Shown here: piece after piece, positions 1 through 10,845 of the stretch
Layout of the letters: every line of letters begins with the position of its first letter
Position numbering within the stretch: position 1 is the first letter of the stretch
Source of the DNA: Candidatus Auribacter fodinae
Lineage (GTDB): Bacteria; Auribacterota; Auribacteria; Auribacterales; Auribacteraceae
Length of the DNA: 62,030 nucleotides
NCBI GenBank assembly: GCA_003599815.1
Contig: QZJZ01000047.1
Span: forward strand, 1 to 62,030
Reading direction: 5' to 3'
Program-made: the position numbers and the translations under genes
The notes under the pieces: generated by a model
The model's database searches: none
Told to the model about the DNA's origin: nothing
What the model saw: only the letters and a program-made list of their open reading frames with translations

Positions 1-1
1 T

Positions 2-286
2 TAAGACTACGGCTGCCCATGAAAGGCCCCGGTACCCCGCAAGAATCCAGGTGATGCCAGCGATTATTATTGATATAAAAACCAGTTTCAGAATAAATGC
101 ATTCGTTGGCAAGACCGCAAAGTGATATTCCAACGTCTTTTTTCGATTACGAATATCGCTTGAAACGAAAAGTATGATTGCCAATAACCCTAACAAAAGG
201 GTGATCTTGTGGACGCCTGGCAAAATTCCAATATCCGGTATATCGGGTATGAAGCCATTTCCCAGCGAATTAAAAATATTGTTATT
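2..286 (-). pseudogene. 5'-truncated sugar ABC transporter permease (XylH/MmsB type), remnant
   Basis: Reading the minus strand, one frame stays open from about 319 down to position 2 and runs off the left edge. From about 286 downward its translation resembles the middle of XylH/MmsB-type sugar permeases. It contains LGNGFIPDIPDIGILPGVHK, a hydrophobic helix (ITLLLGLLAIILFVSS), a basic loop (DIRNRKK), a second helix and a DYRG-like motif (ILAGYRGLSWAAVVL), matching the order in E. coli XylH (…WLLNDYRGVPTPVLLL). The N-terminal ~165 residues of the family, including the conserved IDLSVG region, would have to lie at higher coordinates, but dnaK occupies that space on the other strand. No convincing start codon or ribosome site precedes the homologous part. 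I infer a truncated remnant or a misassembly junction; the C-terminal part lies outside the window. Confidence 0.6.
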
Positions 287-294
287 AAAATAAT

Positions 295-334
295 TATAAT
301 GTAACAGAAAAAAAGAAGTGCTTCAACGAGGAGG
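295..334 (+). promoter_or_regulatory. Candidate dnaK -10 element and ribosome binding site
   Basis: A perfect TATAAT lies at 295-300, but no good -35 sits 16-18 bases upstream. A strong Shine-Dalgarno, GAGGAGG at 328-334, stands five bases before the dnaK ATG. I looked for a CIRCE inverted repeat (TTAGCACTC-N9-GAGTGCTAA) and found none, so HrcA control is not supported here. Confidence 0.3.
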
Positions 335-339
335 ACACT

Positions 340-2289
340 ATGGCAAAAGGAAAAGTTATTGGTATAGACCTTGGTACGACCAATTCCTGCGTCGCGGTAA
401 TGGAAGGCGGGGAACCGGTTGTTATACCTAACGCGGAAGGCGGGCGCACTACCCCCTCGGTAGTCGGGTTTACCAATTCAGGAGAACGGCTGGTCGGCAC
501 AACTGCCAAACGTCAGGCAGTAACCAACCCTGATAATACGGTTTTTTCCATCAAACGGTTCATGGGACGCCATTATGATGAGGTAAACGAAGAAATGAAA
601 CTCGTTCCGTACAAAGTTCTGCATAAAAATGATATCGCCGCTGTATCCGTGCAGGGTAAGGAATATTCCCCGCCGGAAATATCAGCTATGATTCTTCAAA
701 AAATGAAGCAGACAGCTGAAGATTATCTCGGCACAACCGTAAATCAAGCGGTCATTACGGTGCCAGCGTATTTTAACGATGCGCAACGTCAGGCGACCAA
801 AGACGCCGGACGTATAGCCGGGCTTGAAGTGCTTCGTATCATCAACGAACCGACAGCCGCGGCGCTCGCCTACGGGCTTGACAAGAAAAAAGACGAAAAA
901 GTCGCTGTATACGACCTCGGCGGCGGTACGTTCGATATATCCATACTTCAACTTGGAGAAGGCGTATTTGAAGTGCTTTCAACCAACGGAGATACCCATC
1001 TTGGCGGCGACAATTTCGACCAGAAAATCATCGACTGGCTCGCTGATGAATTCAAAAAAACAAACGGTATCGACCTGCGGCAGGACAAAATGGCACTGCA
1101 GAGGCTCAAAGAAGCCGCGGAAAAAGCCAAGTGCGAACTGTCTACAACCATGCAGACGGAAATCAACCTGCCGTTCGTGACAGCAGACGCATCCGGTCCG
1201 AAACATTTGTCAATGAACCTTTCTCGCGCCAAGCTGGAACAGCTTACCAACGACCTGCTTGAACGGAGCAAACAGCCGTGTGTGCAGGCGTTGAAAGACG
1301 CCAAACTGAGCGCGTCCGACATCGACGAAGTAATCCTTGTCGGCGGACAGACACGTATGCCGGCAGTACAGGCGCTGGTAAAAACCCTGTTCGGGAAAGA
1401 ACCTCACAAAGGCGTTAATCCTGACGAAGTTGTGGCTATCGGCGCGGCTATTCAGGGCGCGGTTCTCGGCGGCGAGGTTAAAGATGTTCTCCTGCTCGAT
1501 GTAACGCCTCTGTCGCTTGGTATAGAAACGCAGGGCAACGTGTTTACAAAACTGATCGAGCGTAACACAACCATACCCTGCCAGAGAAAACAGGTATTTT
1601 CCACCGCTACTGACAACCAGCCCGCGGTAAGCATTCATGTTCTGCAGGGCGAACGTCAAATGGCGGCTGACAACCGTACTCTGGGCAGATTCGACCTGCT
1701 CGGCATACCTCCGGCTCCGCGCGGCATACCGCAGATCGAAGTTGCTTTTGATATAGATGCGAACGGTATACTCCACGTATCCGCCAAAGATCTTGGCACA
1801 GGCAAAGAGCAGAAAATCCGCATTGAATCGTCAAGCGGGCTGTCTGAAAACGAAATCAACCGCATGGTGCAGGAAGCGGAAGCCCACGCTGAGGACGATA
1901 AAAAACGCAAAGAGCTCATCGAAACGCAGAATCAGGCTGACACGCTGGTGTACAGCGTTGAGAAAACGCTCAAAGAGCACGGCGACAAGGTTTCTCAGGA
2001 CGAACGCAAAAACGTAGAGCAGAAACTGGAAGAGCTTCGCGGCGTCATGAAAAGTGACAACATCGAATCCATAAAGAAAGCCATGGAAGAGCTGACCAAA
2101 GCGTCGCATAAACTCAGTGAAATTATGTATCAGGAAGCCGCGAAACAAGCTCAGCAGGAACAGCCGCAGGGCCAGCCGTCCGACGCAGGGCAGGCAAAAA
2201 AAGAAGAGCCTGCGAAAGAGGAAAAGGGCAAAGACGACGATACCATTATTGACGCTGATTACGAAGTAATGGATGATGATAAAAAGTAA
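340..2289 (+). CDS. dnaK: Molecular chaperone DnaK (Hsp70)
   Basis: Cytoplasmic ATP-dependent Hsp70 chaperone that works with DnaJ and GrpE. The 649-residue product has normal length. The nucleotide-binding domain opens with [17 protein letters not shown] (about residues 8-24), has the phosphate-binding YDLGGGTFD, and the [11 protein letters not shown] motif of the actin-like fold. The linker [16 protein letters not shown] leads into the substrate-binding domain. The C-terminus ends in the charged, disordered tail typical of bacterial DnaK ([13 protein letters not shown]). The ATG at 340 is fixed by the GAGGAGG site five bases upstream. dnaJ follows after 31 bases. grpE and hrcA, often beside dnaK, are not in the window. 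Confidence 0.97.
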   Translation: MAKGKVIGIDLGTTNSCVAVMEGGEPVVIPNAEGGRTTPSVVGFTNSGERLVGTTAKRQAVTNPDNTVFSIKRFMGRHYDEVNEEMKLVPYKVLHKNDIAAVSVQGKEYSPPEISAMILQKMKQTAEDYLGTTVNQAVITVPAYFNDAQRQATKDAGRIAGLEVLRIINEPTAAALAYGLDKKKDEKVAVYDLGGGTFDISILQLGEGVFEVLSTNGDTHLGGDNFDQKIIDWLADEFKKTNGIDLRQDKMALQRLKEAAEKAKCELSTTMQTEINLPFVTADASGPKHLSMNLSRAKLEQLTNDLLERSKQPCVQALKDAKLSASDIDEVILVGGQTRMPAVQALVKTLFGKEPHKGVNPDEVVAIGAAIQGAVLGGEVKDVLLLDVTPLSLGIETQGNVFTKLIERNTTIPCQRKQVFSTATDNQPAVSIHVLQGERQMAADNRTLGRFDLLGIPPAPRGIPQIEVAFDIDANGILHVSAKDLGTGKEQKIRIESSSGLSENEINRMVQEAEAHAEDDKKRKELIETQNQADTLVYSVEKTLKEHGDKVSQDERKNVEQKLEELRGVMKSDNIESIKKAMEELTKASHKLSEIMYQEAAKQAQQEQPQGQPSDAGQAKKEEPAKEEKGKDDDTIIDADYEVMDDDKK

Positions 2290-2320
2290 AACGTCCATGG
2301 GAATAGGGGTATCCTGAAAC

Positions 2321-3466
2321 ATGTCGAAACGCGATTATTACGAAGTGCTCGGAGTAGCGAAAACCGCTTCCGAAGAAGAAATAAAAAAGGCATACCGCCG
2401 TCTCGCGCTTAAATATCATCCTGATAAAAATCCGGGAGATAAGGAAGCCGAAGAAAATTTCAAGGAAGCCGCGGAAGCGTACGAGATTCTCTCTACTCCG
2501 GAAAAAAAGAAGATGTACGACCAGTACGGGCACGAAGGGCTAAGCAGTCAGTTCGGGCAGAGCGGGTTCCAGTGGTCTGACTTCTCCCACGCCGCTGATT
2601 TCGAGGATATCCTCGGCGACCTGTTCGGGGGCGGCATATTCGGCGACCTGTTCGGAAGCAGGCGCGGCGGCGGGCGCGGGCGCCAGCGGGTATACAGGGG
2701 AAATGACCTCAGTTACAGTCTCAAAATAGATTTTATCGAGGCGGCTCAGGGTAAAAACCAGGAAATCAAGTTCAAAAAACAGTGCCGTTGTGAATCGTGT
2801 AACGGAACCGGCGCGGCGGCGGGGTCAAGCGAGACCACCTGCCACCAGTGCGGCGGTACCGGGCAGATGCGGCTGTCGCAAGGTTTTTTCACTATCAACC
2901 GTACCTGCGAAACCTGTAAAGGGTCAGGAAAAATTATTAAGAATCCCTGCGCCTCATGTTCAGGTACCGGACTGGTATTGAAAGAAAAGCGACTCAATAT
3001 AAAAATTCCCGCGGGAATTGAAGACGGCGCGAAACTGAAGCTGGTCAACGAAGGTGAAGACGGGCCGCACGGAGGCCCTCCGGGAAGCTTATACATAACC
3101 GTATTTGTCAAAAAACACGATTTCTTTATCAGGGATCGCAACGATATTATCTGCGAAGTACCGATCAGTTTTCCGAAAGCCGCACTGGGCGGTGAGGTGG
3201 AAGTGCCGACACTGGACGGCAAGGTAAAACTGAAAATACCTGCAGGTACCCAGAGCGGAAAAGTGTTTCGCATCAAGGGTAAAGGGTTTCCAGACCTGCA
3301 CGGGTACGGACATGGCGACCAGCACATCAGGATTGTGGTGGAAGTGCCGACCAAACTGAACCGTGAACAGGAAGACCTGTTACACAAATTCGCTGAGATA
3401 TCCGCTGAAGACGAGTACCCGATGATAAAATCGTTCTTTAATAAAGTCAAAAACCTGTTTCAATAA
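2321..3466 (+). CDS. dnaJ: Co-chaperone DnaJ (Hsp40)
   Basis: Type I Hsp40 that stimulates DnaK ATPase and delivers clients. The 381-residue product has an N-terminal J domain (DYYEVLGV, with the HPD motif in YHPDKNPGD near residues 32-40), then a Gly/Phe-rich stretch (about 85-120). The zinc-binding region has four CxxCxGxG-type repeats ([32 protein letters not shown]), followed by the two C-terminal beta domains. All elements of a full-length DnaJ are present. It follows dnaK closely and precedes rsmE by nine bases, so a dnaK-dnaJ-rsmE-mtaB-cvpA transcription unit is likely. Confidence 0.96.
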   Translation: MSKRDYYEVLGVAKTASEEEIKKAYRRLALKYHPDKNPGDKEAEENFKEAAEAYEILSTPEKKKMYDQYGHEGLSSQFGQSGFQWSDFSHAADFEDILGDLFGGGIFGDLFGSRRGGGRGRQRVYRGNDLSYSLKIDFIEAAQGKNQEIKFKKQCRCESCNGTGAAAGSSETTCHQCGGTGQMRLSQGFFTINRTCETCKGSGKIIKNPCASCSGTGLVLKEKRLNIKIPAGIEDGAKLKLVNEGEDGPHGGPPGSLYITVFVKKHDFFIRDRNDIICEVPISFPKAALGGEVEVPTLDGKVKLKIPAGTQSGKVFRIKGKGFPDLHGYGHGDQHIRIVVEVPTKLNREQEDLLHKFAEISAEDEYPMIKSFFNKVKNLFQ

Positions 3467-3475
3467 CAATTTCGA

Positions 3476-4222
3476 GTGAAAACACGTCGATTTTTCGCAC
3501 ATTCACGCTGTCGGCAGGGTGACACCATTATTCTCAGCCGACAGCAATGCCATCACCTTAAAGATGTGCTCAGGCTGGGTATCGGTGATACTGTCCGGTG
3601 TTTTTCAGAAACCGGACTCGAATCCGAAGCGCGGATTGCATCATTTGCCGATTCCGGCGCCTTCCTGACCGTTATCGAGGATTATTCGCCTTCAGATACA
3701 CGCCTCTGCCCTCTTATTCTCGCGCAGTCACTGGTTAAAGCAAGTAAGATGGACTTCATTATACAAAAAGCTGTTGAGCTGGGATGCACAGAAATTATCC
3801 CGTTCTTCTCGGATCACAGCATCATTCAGCTTGATGAGCGCAGACAGGAATCGAAACAAAAACGGTGGTACGCCATCGCTGTCGAAGCGGCAAAACAGTG
3901 CGGAAGGGCTGACCTGCCGGTAATACACGATTGTGTCCCGTTCGCCCGCCTTGTCGATATGCTCAAAGCCTATGATATTACCCTGTTTGCCGATCCGGCC
4001 GGCACAACGTCCGATATACGTCCCTTGCTGAAACCCGGCTGTACGACAGCCGTGGCAATCGGCCCTGAAGGCGGATTTTCACCTGCTGAAAAAGAAGCGG
4101 CCCGGCAGATACCAAACTGCCATACGTGGACATTTAACCGCAACACCGCTCGAGCGGAAACCGCCGCGGTAGCGGCATTGTCAATAATCGCTTATGAATA
4201 CGAACTTATTTCGCAGTGCTGA
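3476..4222 (+). CDS. rsmE: 16S rRNA (uracil-1498-N3)-methyltransferase RsmE
   Basis: SPOUT-class, SAM-dependent methyltransferase that modifies U1498 of 16S rRNA. The 248-residue length is usual. The N-terminal PUA-like part contains HHLKDVLRLGIGD, a typical RsmE motif (residues ~22-35). The C-terminal knot region has AIGPEGGFSPAEKEA, the family hallmark that forms the SAM-binding trefoil knot, and ends with the conserved NTARAETAAVAALS. The start is a GTG at 3476, nine bases after the dnaJ stop. Its end overlaps mtaB by 29 bases, indicating translational coupling. A dnaJ-rsmE-mtaB order is also seen in Firmicutes (known context). Confidence 0.93.
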   Translation: MKTRRFFAHSRCRQGDTIILSRQQCHHLKDVLRLGIGDTVRCFSETGLESEARIASFADSGAFLTVIEDYSPSDTRLCPLILAQSLVKASKMDFIIQKAVELGCTEIIPFFSDHSIIQLDERRQESKQKRWYAIAVEAAKQCGRADLPVIHDCVPFARLVDMLKAYDITLFADPAGTTSDIRPLLKPGCTTAVAIGPEGGFSPAEKEAARQIPNCHTWTFNRNTARAETAAVAALSIIAYEYELISQC

Positions 4223-5510
4223 CAAGACATTTTATCTCTATACGCTCGGCTGTAAAGTAAACCAGTACGAGTCACAACTCCTGCGTGAACAGCTTATCCG
4301 GCACGGCTTCACTGAAACCAGTGCGAAAGAAGCGTCATTTTCCATAATAAACACCTGCACGGTAACAAGCCAGAGCGACGCCAAATCGCGGCAGGCAATA
4401 CGCAGGGCAATACTCGCTCATCCTGATTCTCACATCATCATTACCGGTTGCGGGGTTGAAAAGCATGTAGAATATTTTTCCGACACGCCTGAAGTGGTTT
4501 TTATCGGCGGAAATAAATTTAAAGACCGCATCAGCGCGTTGGTCAGGGAACTTGCCTTATCCGGCTCAGTGCCGGATCCGCTCGATATCACGCCGGATGA
4601 TGGCCTCGAGGGGATATCCCGGTTCGGGTCGCATACCCGCGCTTTCGTAAAAGCGCAGGACGGGTGTAACTCGTACTGCTCATACTGCACGATTCCCTAC
4701 GTGCGGGGCGAATCGCGAAGCAGGCAGATGCAGTCAGTCATGAACGAGCTGAAACGGCTGGCAGATAACGGACATACGGAGATTGTACTCACCGGTATAC
4801 ATCTGGGGCAGTTCGCCGACAGCGACGGCAACACGCTCCCAGACCTGATATCCGCCGCGGCAGGGATACCGGGGCTGAAACGGTTACGTCTCAGTTCAAT
4901 AGAGCCGCAGGACATTGACGCACGGTTTATTGAGGTATTTGCGCAAAACGATACGATCATGCCGCACCTGCACCTGCCGTTACAAAACGGTACTGACTTC
5001 ATACTGAAACACATGAACCGCCGTTATACAGTAGCGGAATACGAATCTCTGGCAGAAACGCTCCGCTCAGCGAAAAAAGACATCCTGCTCACCACAGATT
5101 TGATTGTCGGATTTCCCGGCGAAACCGATATGCTTTTCGAGCAATCGCTTGACACAACCCTGCTCATCGGTTTCTCAAAGGTGCATGTATTCCCGTTTTC
5201 TGCGCGTCCGGGTACCAAAGCGTACTCGCTCAGTTCCACACTGGCGAAAACAGTCATAAAAAACCGGGCATCCATCGCAATAGAACGAACAATAACTCGT
5301 GCATCTGAAATAAAAAAAGGATATATTGGACAAACAATGCCAGTTCTTGTTGAATCAGCTATTGATTCCCGCAAAGGGTTATTAACCGGTTTTACGCCAA
5401 ATTACCTGAAAGTATTATTTACCGGGCCGGAATCCGTACACAGCAGTATCGTGCCTGTACGGCTAACCGGTTATGAAAACGACAACCTAATCGGTGAGGT
5501 AGTACGATGA
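4194..5510 (+). CDS. mtaB: tRNA t6A37 methylthiotransferase MtaB (radical SAM)
   Basis: Radical SAM methylthiotransferase that converts t6A to ms2t6A at position 37 of tRNAs. The 438-residue product has the N-terminal UPF0004 domain with its cluster cysteines (GCKVNQYESQ near residue 19; the KVNQYE signature is typical of MtaB rather than MiaB or RimO; INTCTVT; TGCGVEK). The radical SAM CxxxCxxC is CNSYCSYC. A C-terminal TRAM-like tRNA-binding segment spans about residues 370-435. It overlaps rsmE upstream by 29 bases and the next gene by the ATGA at 5507-5510. Confidence 0.9.
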   Translation: MNTNLFRSADKTFYLYTLGCKVNQYESQLLREQLIRHGFTETSAKEASFSIINTCTVTSQSDAKSRQAIRRAILAHPDSHIIITGCGVEKHVEYFSDTPEVVFIGGNKFKDRISALVRELALSGSVPDPLDITPDDGLEGISRFGSHTRAFVKAQDGCNSYCSYCTIPYVRGESRSRQMQSVMNELKRLADNGHTEIVLTGIHLGQFADSDGNTLPDLISAAAGIPGLKRLRLSSIEPQDIDARFIEVFAQNDTIMPHLHLPLQNGTDFILKHMNRRYTVAEYESLAETLRSAKKDILLTTDLIVGFPGETDMLFEQSLDTTLLIGFSKVHVFPFSARPGTKAYSLSSTLAKTVIKNRASIAIERTITRASEIKKGYIGQTMPVLVESAIDSRKGLLTGFTPNYLKVLFTGPESVHSSIVPVRLTGYENDNLIGEVVR

Positions 5511-6061
5511 ATATTGTTTTTGGATGGCTTGACCTGCTGGTTATCCTTGTGTTGGTTTTTTTCGGGATACGAGGTTACAAACGAGGATTATCAGGCGAAC
5601 TGCTCCGCGTCATCGGGCTGATCGCTTCATTTACGCTGGCATACCAGTTTTTCGGCATGGTCGGCGAAAAGCTGTCTGCTCACTCCTCTATTCCTGAACA
5701 ACTGGGGTTTATTATAGGGTATATCCTTGTATTTGCGCTTGTATTCCTCTTTTTCGTAATACTGCGAATAATTGTCCAGCGCATGATGACATATTCGTTC
5801 GTGGACGCGCTGGAAAAAGGCGGCGGGGTTGCGGCGGGATTAATGAAAGCGCTGTTCATGCTGTCAATTATATATGTCTTGCTCGGTATGCTGCATATTC
5901 CTCCCCTTACCCGTTACATCGTAACAAAATCATTTACGGGCCAATATATTATCCGTATCAGCCCCTATGCCTACAACGCCATGTTTTATATCTGGAAACC
6001 GGCAAAAGGATTTGAGCCCGAGAACTTTTTCACCCGAGTCAAGTCAGATATCCAGCGGTGA
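5507..6061 (+). CDS. CvpA family membrane protein
   Basis: Small integral membrane protein of the CvpA (colicin V production) family, 184 residues. Four hydrophobic segments are visible, at roughly residues 7-20, 30-50, 62-87 and 105-130. The N-terminal WLDLLVILVLVFFGIRGYKRG, with a Gly-rich turn followed by KRGL, is the usual CvpA opening. The precise function of this family is not settled; roles in envelope homeostasis and toxin export have been reported. The start overlaps the mtaB stop (ATGA), so it is translationally coupled to the upstream genes and probably ends that operon. Confidence 0.8.
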   Translation: MNIVFGWLDLLVILVLVFFGIRGYKRGLSGELLRVIGLIASFTLAYQFFGMVGEKLSAHSSIPEQLGFIIGYILVFALVFLFFVILRIIVQRMMTYSFVDALEKGGGVAAGLMKALFMLSIIYVLLGMLHIPPLTRYIVTKSFTGQYIIRISPYAYNAMFYIWKPAKGFEPENFFTRVKSDIQR

Positions 6062-6172
6062 CACAAAAAAAATATAGAGCGGTTTTTCTCTATCATGGTA
6101 TAGTTAATATCTGTATCGAATTCAAAATACGTGTATAACGAAATATACTGCCACATGGCATAAGGAGGAATT

Positions 6173-7126
6173 ATGCGTCTTGGAGATATTTATGCAATCG
6201 CTCTGGAGCATGGCATAGCAAAAGACCCGCGCGGCAAGGACGGCGTAAACGACGAGCTGAACCGGCTCCGTGAAAGTTTTGAGGAAATGACCGAGCTGCA
6301 GAAAACCGCATTTGACAAAGAACGGCTCAGCAACCCCTACGCGGATACCCGCATCCTGAACGGCGACCCTGACAAGGATATAAAATCATTGATAATCGGT
6401 ATCGATATGGAAGTCGGCGAAGTAGTGCTTGCAGACAGGCTTCGTGAAAAGAACGGGGCTCCTGAACTTGTGTTCGCTCATCATCCTGAAGGCAAAGCGC
6501 TTGCCGGGTTTTATAATGTCATGTACATGCAGGCGGATATCCTCTACAAATTCGGCGTGCCGATCAATATAGCTGAATCACTGATTGAAGAACGGGTTAA
6601 GGAAGTGGAAAAAGGCATCATGCCGCTGAACCACCTTCGCACCGTCGACGCCGCGAAACTGCTTGATATGCCCATGATCTGTGTTCATACGCCGTCTGAT
6701 AACTGCGTTGTCGATTACCTCCAAAACCTCATGGATGAGAAATCGCCGCGACTTGTGCGCGATGTGATAAAAATCATAGAAGAGATTCCGGAATATAAAC
6801 ATGCCATCGAAAACAACAACCCGCCCAAACTGATCTGCGGTTCGGACAGGCACCGCGTCGGCAAAATTTTTGTGGATATGACCGGCGGCACGGAAGGGTC
6901 GAAGAAAAATTACGAGCGGCTCGCCATCGCCGGAGTGGGAACCATCATCGCCATGCACATGACCCGCGACCATATAAAAGAAGCGGAAAAGTTCAACCTG
7001 AATGTGGTTATCGCAGGGCATATACCAAGCGACAACCTCGGGTTAAACCTTATTCTGGACAAAATAACGGAGAAGGAAGATATACAAATCATACCCACAT
7101 CAGGTTTCTACCGGGTAAAACGATAA
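6173..7126 (+). CDS. NIF3-family (DUF34) metal-binding protein
   Basis: The 317-residue protein matches the NIF3/YqfO family, often annotated as GTP cyclohydrolase 1 type 2 though the true substrate is uncertain. Metal-site motifs are visible: FAHHPEG (residues ~103-109), IAMHMTRDH and the C-terminal AGHIPSDNLG. An additional N-terminal segment of about 60 residues precedes the core. The start is well set by AAGGAGG at 6163-6169, four bases... before ATG at 6173. It sits just upstream of dnaG-rpoD; yqfO-like genes also neighbour dnaG-sigA in Bacillus (known context), so linkage with the primase/sigma operon is ordinary. Confidence 0.8.
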   Translation: MRLGDIYAIALEHGIAKDPRGKDGVNDELNRLRESFEEMTELQKTAFDKERLSNPYADTRILNGDPDKDIKSLIIGIDMEVGEVVLADRLREKNGAPELVFAHHPEGKALAGFYNVMYMQADILYKFGVPINIAESLIEERVKEVEKGIMPLNHLRTVDAAKLLDMPMICVHTPSDNCVVDYLQNLMDEKSPRLVRDVIKIIEEIPEYKHAIENNNPPKLICGSDRHRVGKIFVDMTGGTEGSKKNYERLAIAGVGTIIAMHMTRDHIKEAEKFNLNVVIAGHIPSDNLGLNLILDKITEKEDIQIIPTSGFYRVKR

Positions 7127-7142
7127 TCACAGGCTATGGTTA

Positions 7143-8945
7143 ATGAACGGTTCGTTCTCAAAACAGGATTTAGACGCGATACGCGACAGGATTGACGTCG
7201 TTGAACTGATAGATTCATATGTCCCTTTAAAAAAAAGCGGCTCGAATTATAAAGCCTGCTGTCCGTTCCATCAGGAAAAAACACCGTCGTTCATGGTCAA
7301 CCCGCAAAAACAGATATATCACTGTTTCGGGTGCCAGAAAGGCGGCGACATATTCTCTTTTGTCATGGATTACGAAAACCTGACGTTTCCTGAAGCTATT
7401 CAGCGCCTTGCGGATAAATGCGGATACCAGCTGACGCAGGAGTCCGGTCCCGACGCCCCGCGCGGGCCGGGCAAGTCACAGAAAGACCGCCTATACACCT
7501 GCATGAATCAGGCGGCTGACATATTCAGCGATATGCTACTCAATCAGCCGCTAGGTAAAACCGCACGCGAATACCTCCAGCGCAGGGGATTATCCGCTCA
7601 GACAATCAAATCGTGGCGGCTAGGGTACGCCCCGGCAGGATCACAGCAGTTTGTCACCGCTATGCGCAAAGCCGGTTTTTCGGAAAAAGAGATGATCCAG
7701 ACCGGCCTGCTTATCTCTATTCCTGAACGAAAAACAACACGCACGCGTTTTTTTAACCGCATCATGTTCCCTATCTGGGACGACCAGAACCATATCGTTT
7801 CGTTCGGCGGCAGGGTTATGGACAACTCAGAACCAAAATACCTTAATTGTTCGGAAACAGTTCTCTACAACAAAAGCTCCATCTTATACGGGTTTTCAGC
7901 GGCGCGCCAGACAGTGCGCACCGGACAGCCGCTCATTGTCGTTGAAGGCTATTTCGACGTCATACAGCTTCATCAGGCAGGCATCACCGGAGCAGTGGCT
8001 CCATGCGGCACTGCTTTGACTGACAACCAGATAGCGAAACTGAAAAGATATAGCGACACCGTGTATCTCGCATTCGATTCCGATGCGGCTGGGATAAATG
8101 CTTCTTTACGTAAAATGGATTCTTTTCTGGATCATAGTATCAATACTCAGATCATTACCCTGCCTTCAGGAGAAGATCCGGACAGCTTTGTTCGGAAACA
8201 CGGGGCTGATGCGTTTAACGCACTGCTAACCAAAAGCACGCCCGCTTTTGATTTCCGGCTAGCGTCCTTCACAACACGGTATGGAAAAGATCACGAATTC
8301 AATCGGATGAAAATAGCATCTGAAATGCTGGCTCTGGTCGCGCGCCAGAAAAACAGCCTCCTCGCTGACAGCTGGCTCCAGATTCTTCACTCTGAACTTG
8401 GCTTTTCGCCCGAGGTTCTCCTGAATGAACTCCGCAACCACCAGAACAGGACGCACCGGCAAACGGTACGGCAGGAAAAGCAATCTGCGCCTGAACCAGC
8501 CGAAACGGAAATCATCCCCGTATGGGAAAAAGAAATTCTGCGCCTCATCCTGATTCACCATGCTGATCTATTGGAAAAAGCTAAAAAAATATTGATAAAT
8601 AATTGTTTTTCGTCTACAATTATAAGGTCTATTTGGGATATTATTTTTTCATTTAATGCCGCCAATAGTCATAAATCTTTAAGTGAGTTTGTGTTAGACG
8701 AATTGAGAGGAAATAAAGAGACCTGTTCCTTGATTACGGAATTGGTCTCTTTTAACATTTCTGAAGAAAATATTGAACTGATATTTAATGATGCGGTCAA
8801 ACGTCTGCAAAAAGAGCATCTTGAGAAAACAATACAGAAACTGACAGCTTCGCTCAATAAAGCGAGTGAAGAAGAGAAATTTTTTATTTTGAAGCAGATT
8901 AACGAACTCAATAAAGAAAGAGCAAACCTTAACGAAAGGCAGTAA
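7143..8945 (+). CDS. dnaG: DNA primase DnaG
   Basis: Synthesises RNA primers for replication and contacts the DnaB helicase. The 600-residue product has the N-terminal CHC2 zinc-binding domain (C40, H43, C61, C64 in CPFHQEKTPSF … CFGCQKGGD). A catalytic core follows, containing the TOPRIM signature VVEGYFDVIQLHQAG (about residues 264-278) and the metal-binding AFDSDAAG (about 311-318). The C-terminal ~150 residues are helical and likely form the helicase-interaction domain. Local base composition turns AT-rich near the C-terminus (about 8580-8930) without breaking the frame. rpoD follows after 55 bases, the classical macromolecular-synthesis order. Confidence 0.96.
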   Translation: MNGSFSKQDLDAIRDRIDVVELIDSYVPLKKSGSNYKACCPFHQEKTPSFMVNPQKQIYHCFGCQKGGDIFSFVMDYENLTFPEAIQRLADKCGYQLTQESGPDAPRGPGKSQKDRLYTCMNQAADIFSDMLLNQPLGKTAREYLQRRGLSAQTIKSWRLGYAPAGSQQFVTAMRKAGFSEKEMIQTGLLISIPERKTTRTRFFNRIMFPIWDDQNHIVSFGGRVMDNSEPKYLNCSETVLYNKSSILYGFSAARQTVRTGQPLIVVEGYFDVIQLHQAGITGAVAPCGTALTDNQIAKLKRYSDTVYLAFDSDAAGINASLRKMDSFLDHSINTQIITLPSGEDPDSFVRKHGADAFNALLTKSTPAFDFRLASFTTRYGKDHEFNRMKIASEMLALVARQKNSLLADSWLQILHSELGFSPEVLLNELRNHQNRTHRQTVRQEKQSAPEPAETEIIPVWEKEILRLILIHHADLLEKAKKILINNCFSSTIIRSIWDIIFSFNAANSHKSLSEFVLDELRGNKETCSLITELVSFNISEENIELIFNDAVKRLQKEHLEKTIQKLTASLNKASEEEKFFILKQINELNKERANLNERQ

Positions 8946-9000
8946 ACCAACTGGTCACGGGATTTTAATCTGTAAATCAGTACGGGGATGAGCGATTTCT

Positions 9001-10647
<1,647 letters not shown>

Positions 10648-10656
10648 AAATTATAG

Positions 10657-10692
10657 TTCAGCCCTTACTTTCTTAAAGGGCTGAAATTATTT
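10657..10692 (+). terminator. Intrinsic terminator after rpoD
   Basis: TTCAGCCCTT (10657-10666) pairs perfectly with AAGGGCTGAA (10676-10685), with a nine-base loop, followed by the weak T-tract ATTATTT. It closes the dnaG-rpoD unit before the tRNA promoter. Confidence 0.75.
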
Positions 10693-10719
10693 GACAGCCA
10701 TAGAGTAATAGTTTACAGT
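10691..10719 (+). promoter_or_regulatory. Sigma-70 promoter for tRNA-Val
   Basis: A consensus TTGACA at 10691-10696 is followed by a 17-base spacer and TACAGT at 10714-10719. It lies 12 bases before the tRNA 5' end, fitting transcription start just ahead of the tRNA. Confidence 0.6.
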
Positions 10720-10730
10720 GTGAAACGATA

Positions 10731-10805
10731 GGGCGATTAACTCAGTGGGAGAGTGCTACCTTCACACGGTAGAAGTCACTGGTTCGAATCCAGTATCGCC
10801 CACCA
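10731..10805 (+). tRNA. tRNA-Val (anticodon CAC)
   Basis: A full cloverleaf can be drawn. The acceptor stem GGGCGAT (10731-10737) pairs with ATCGCCC (10795-10801). A D-arm follows, then the anticodon stem CTACC/GGTAG with loop TTCACAC, giving anticodon CAC at 10763-10765, which reads GUG (Val). The T-arm is ACTGG-TTCGAAT-CCAGT. The discriminator base is A (10802) and the CCA end is encoded (10803-10805). Confidence 0.95.
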
Positions 10806-10845
10806 TTAAATAATTGCCTTAAACCCACTATACAAAGACACGTAC

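Noticed and set aside
301..360. CIRCE/HrcA operator before dnaK
   Set aside because: No TTAGCACTC-N9-GAGTGCTAA or close variant found in the available upstream DNA.
6074..6093. Hairpin ATAGAG…CTCTAT after cvpA as a terminator
   Set aside because: The T-run needed for termination lies on the minus strand (the plus strand has the A-run on the 5' side), and no minus-strand gene ends there.
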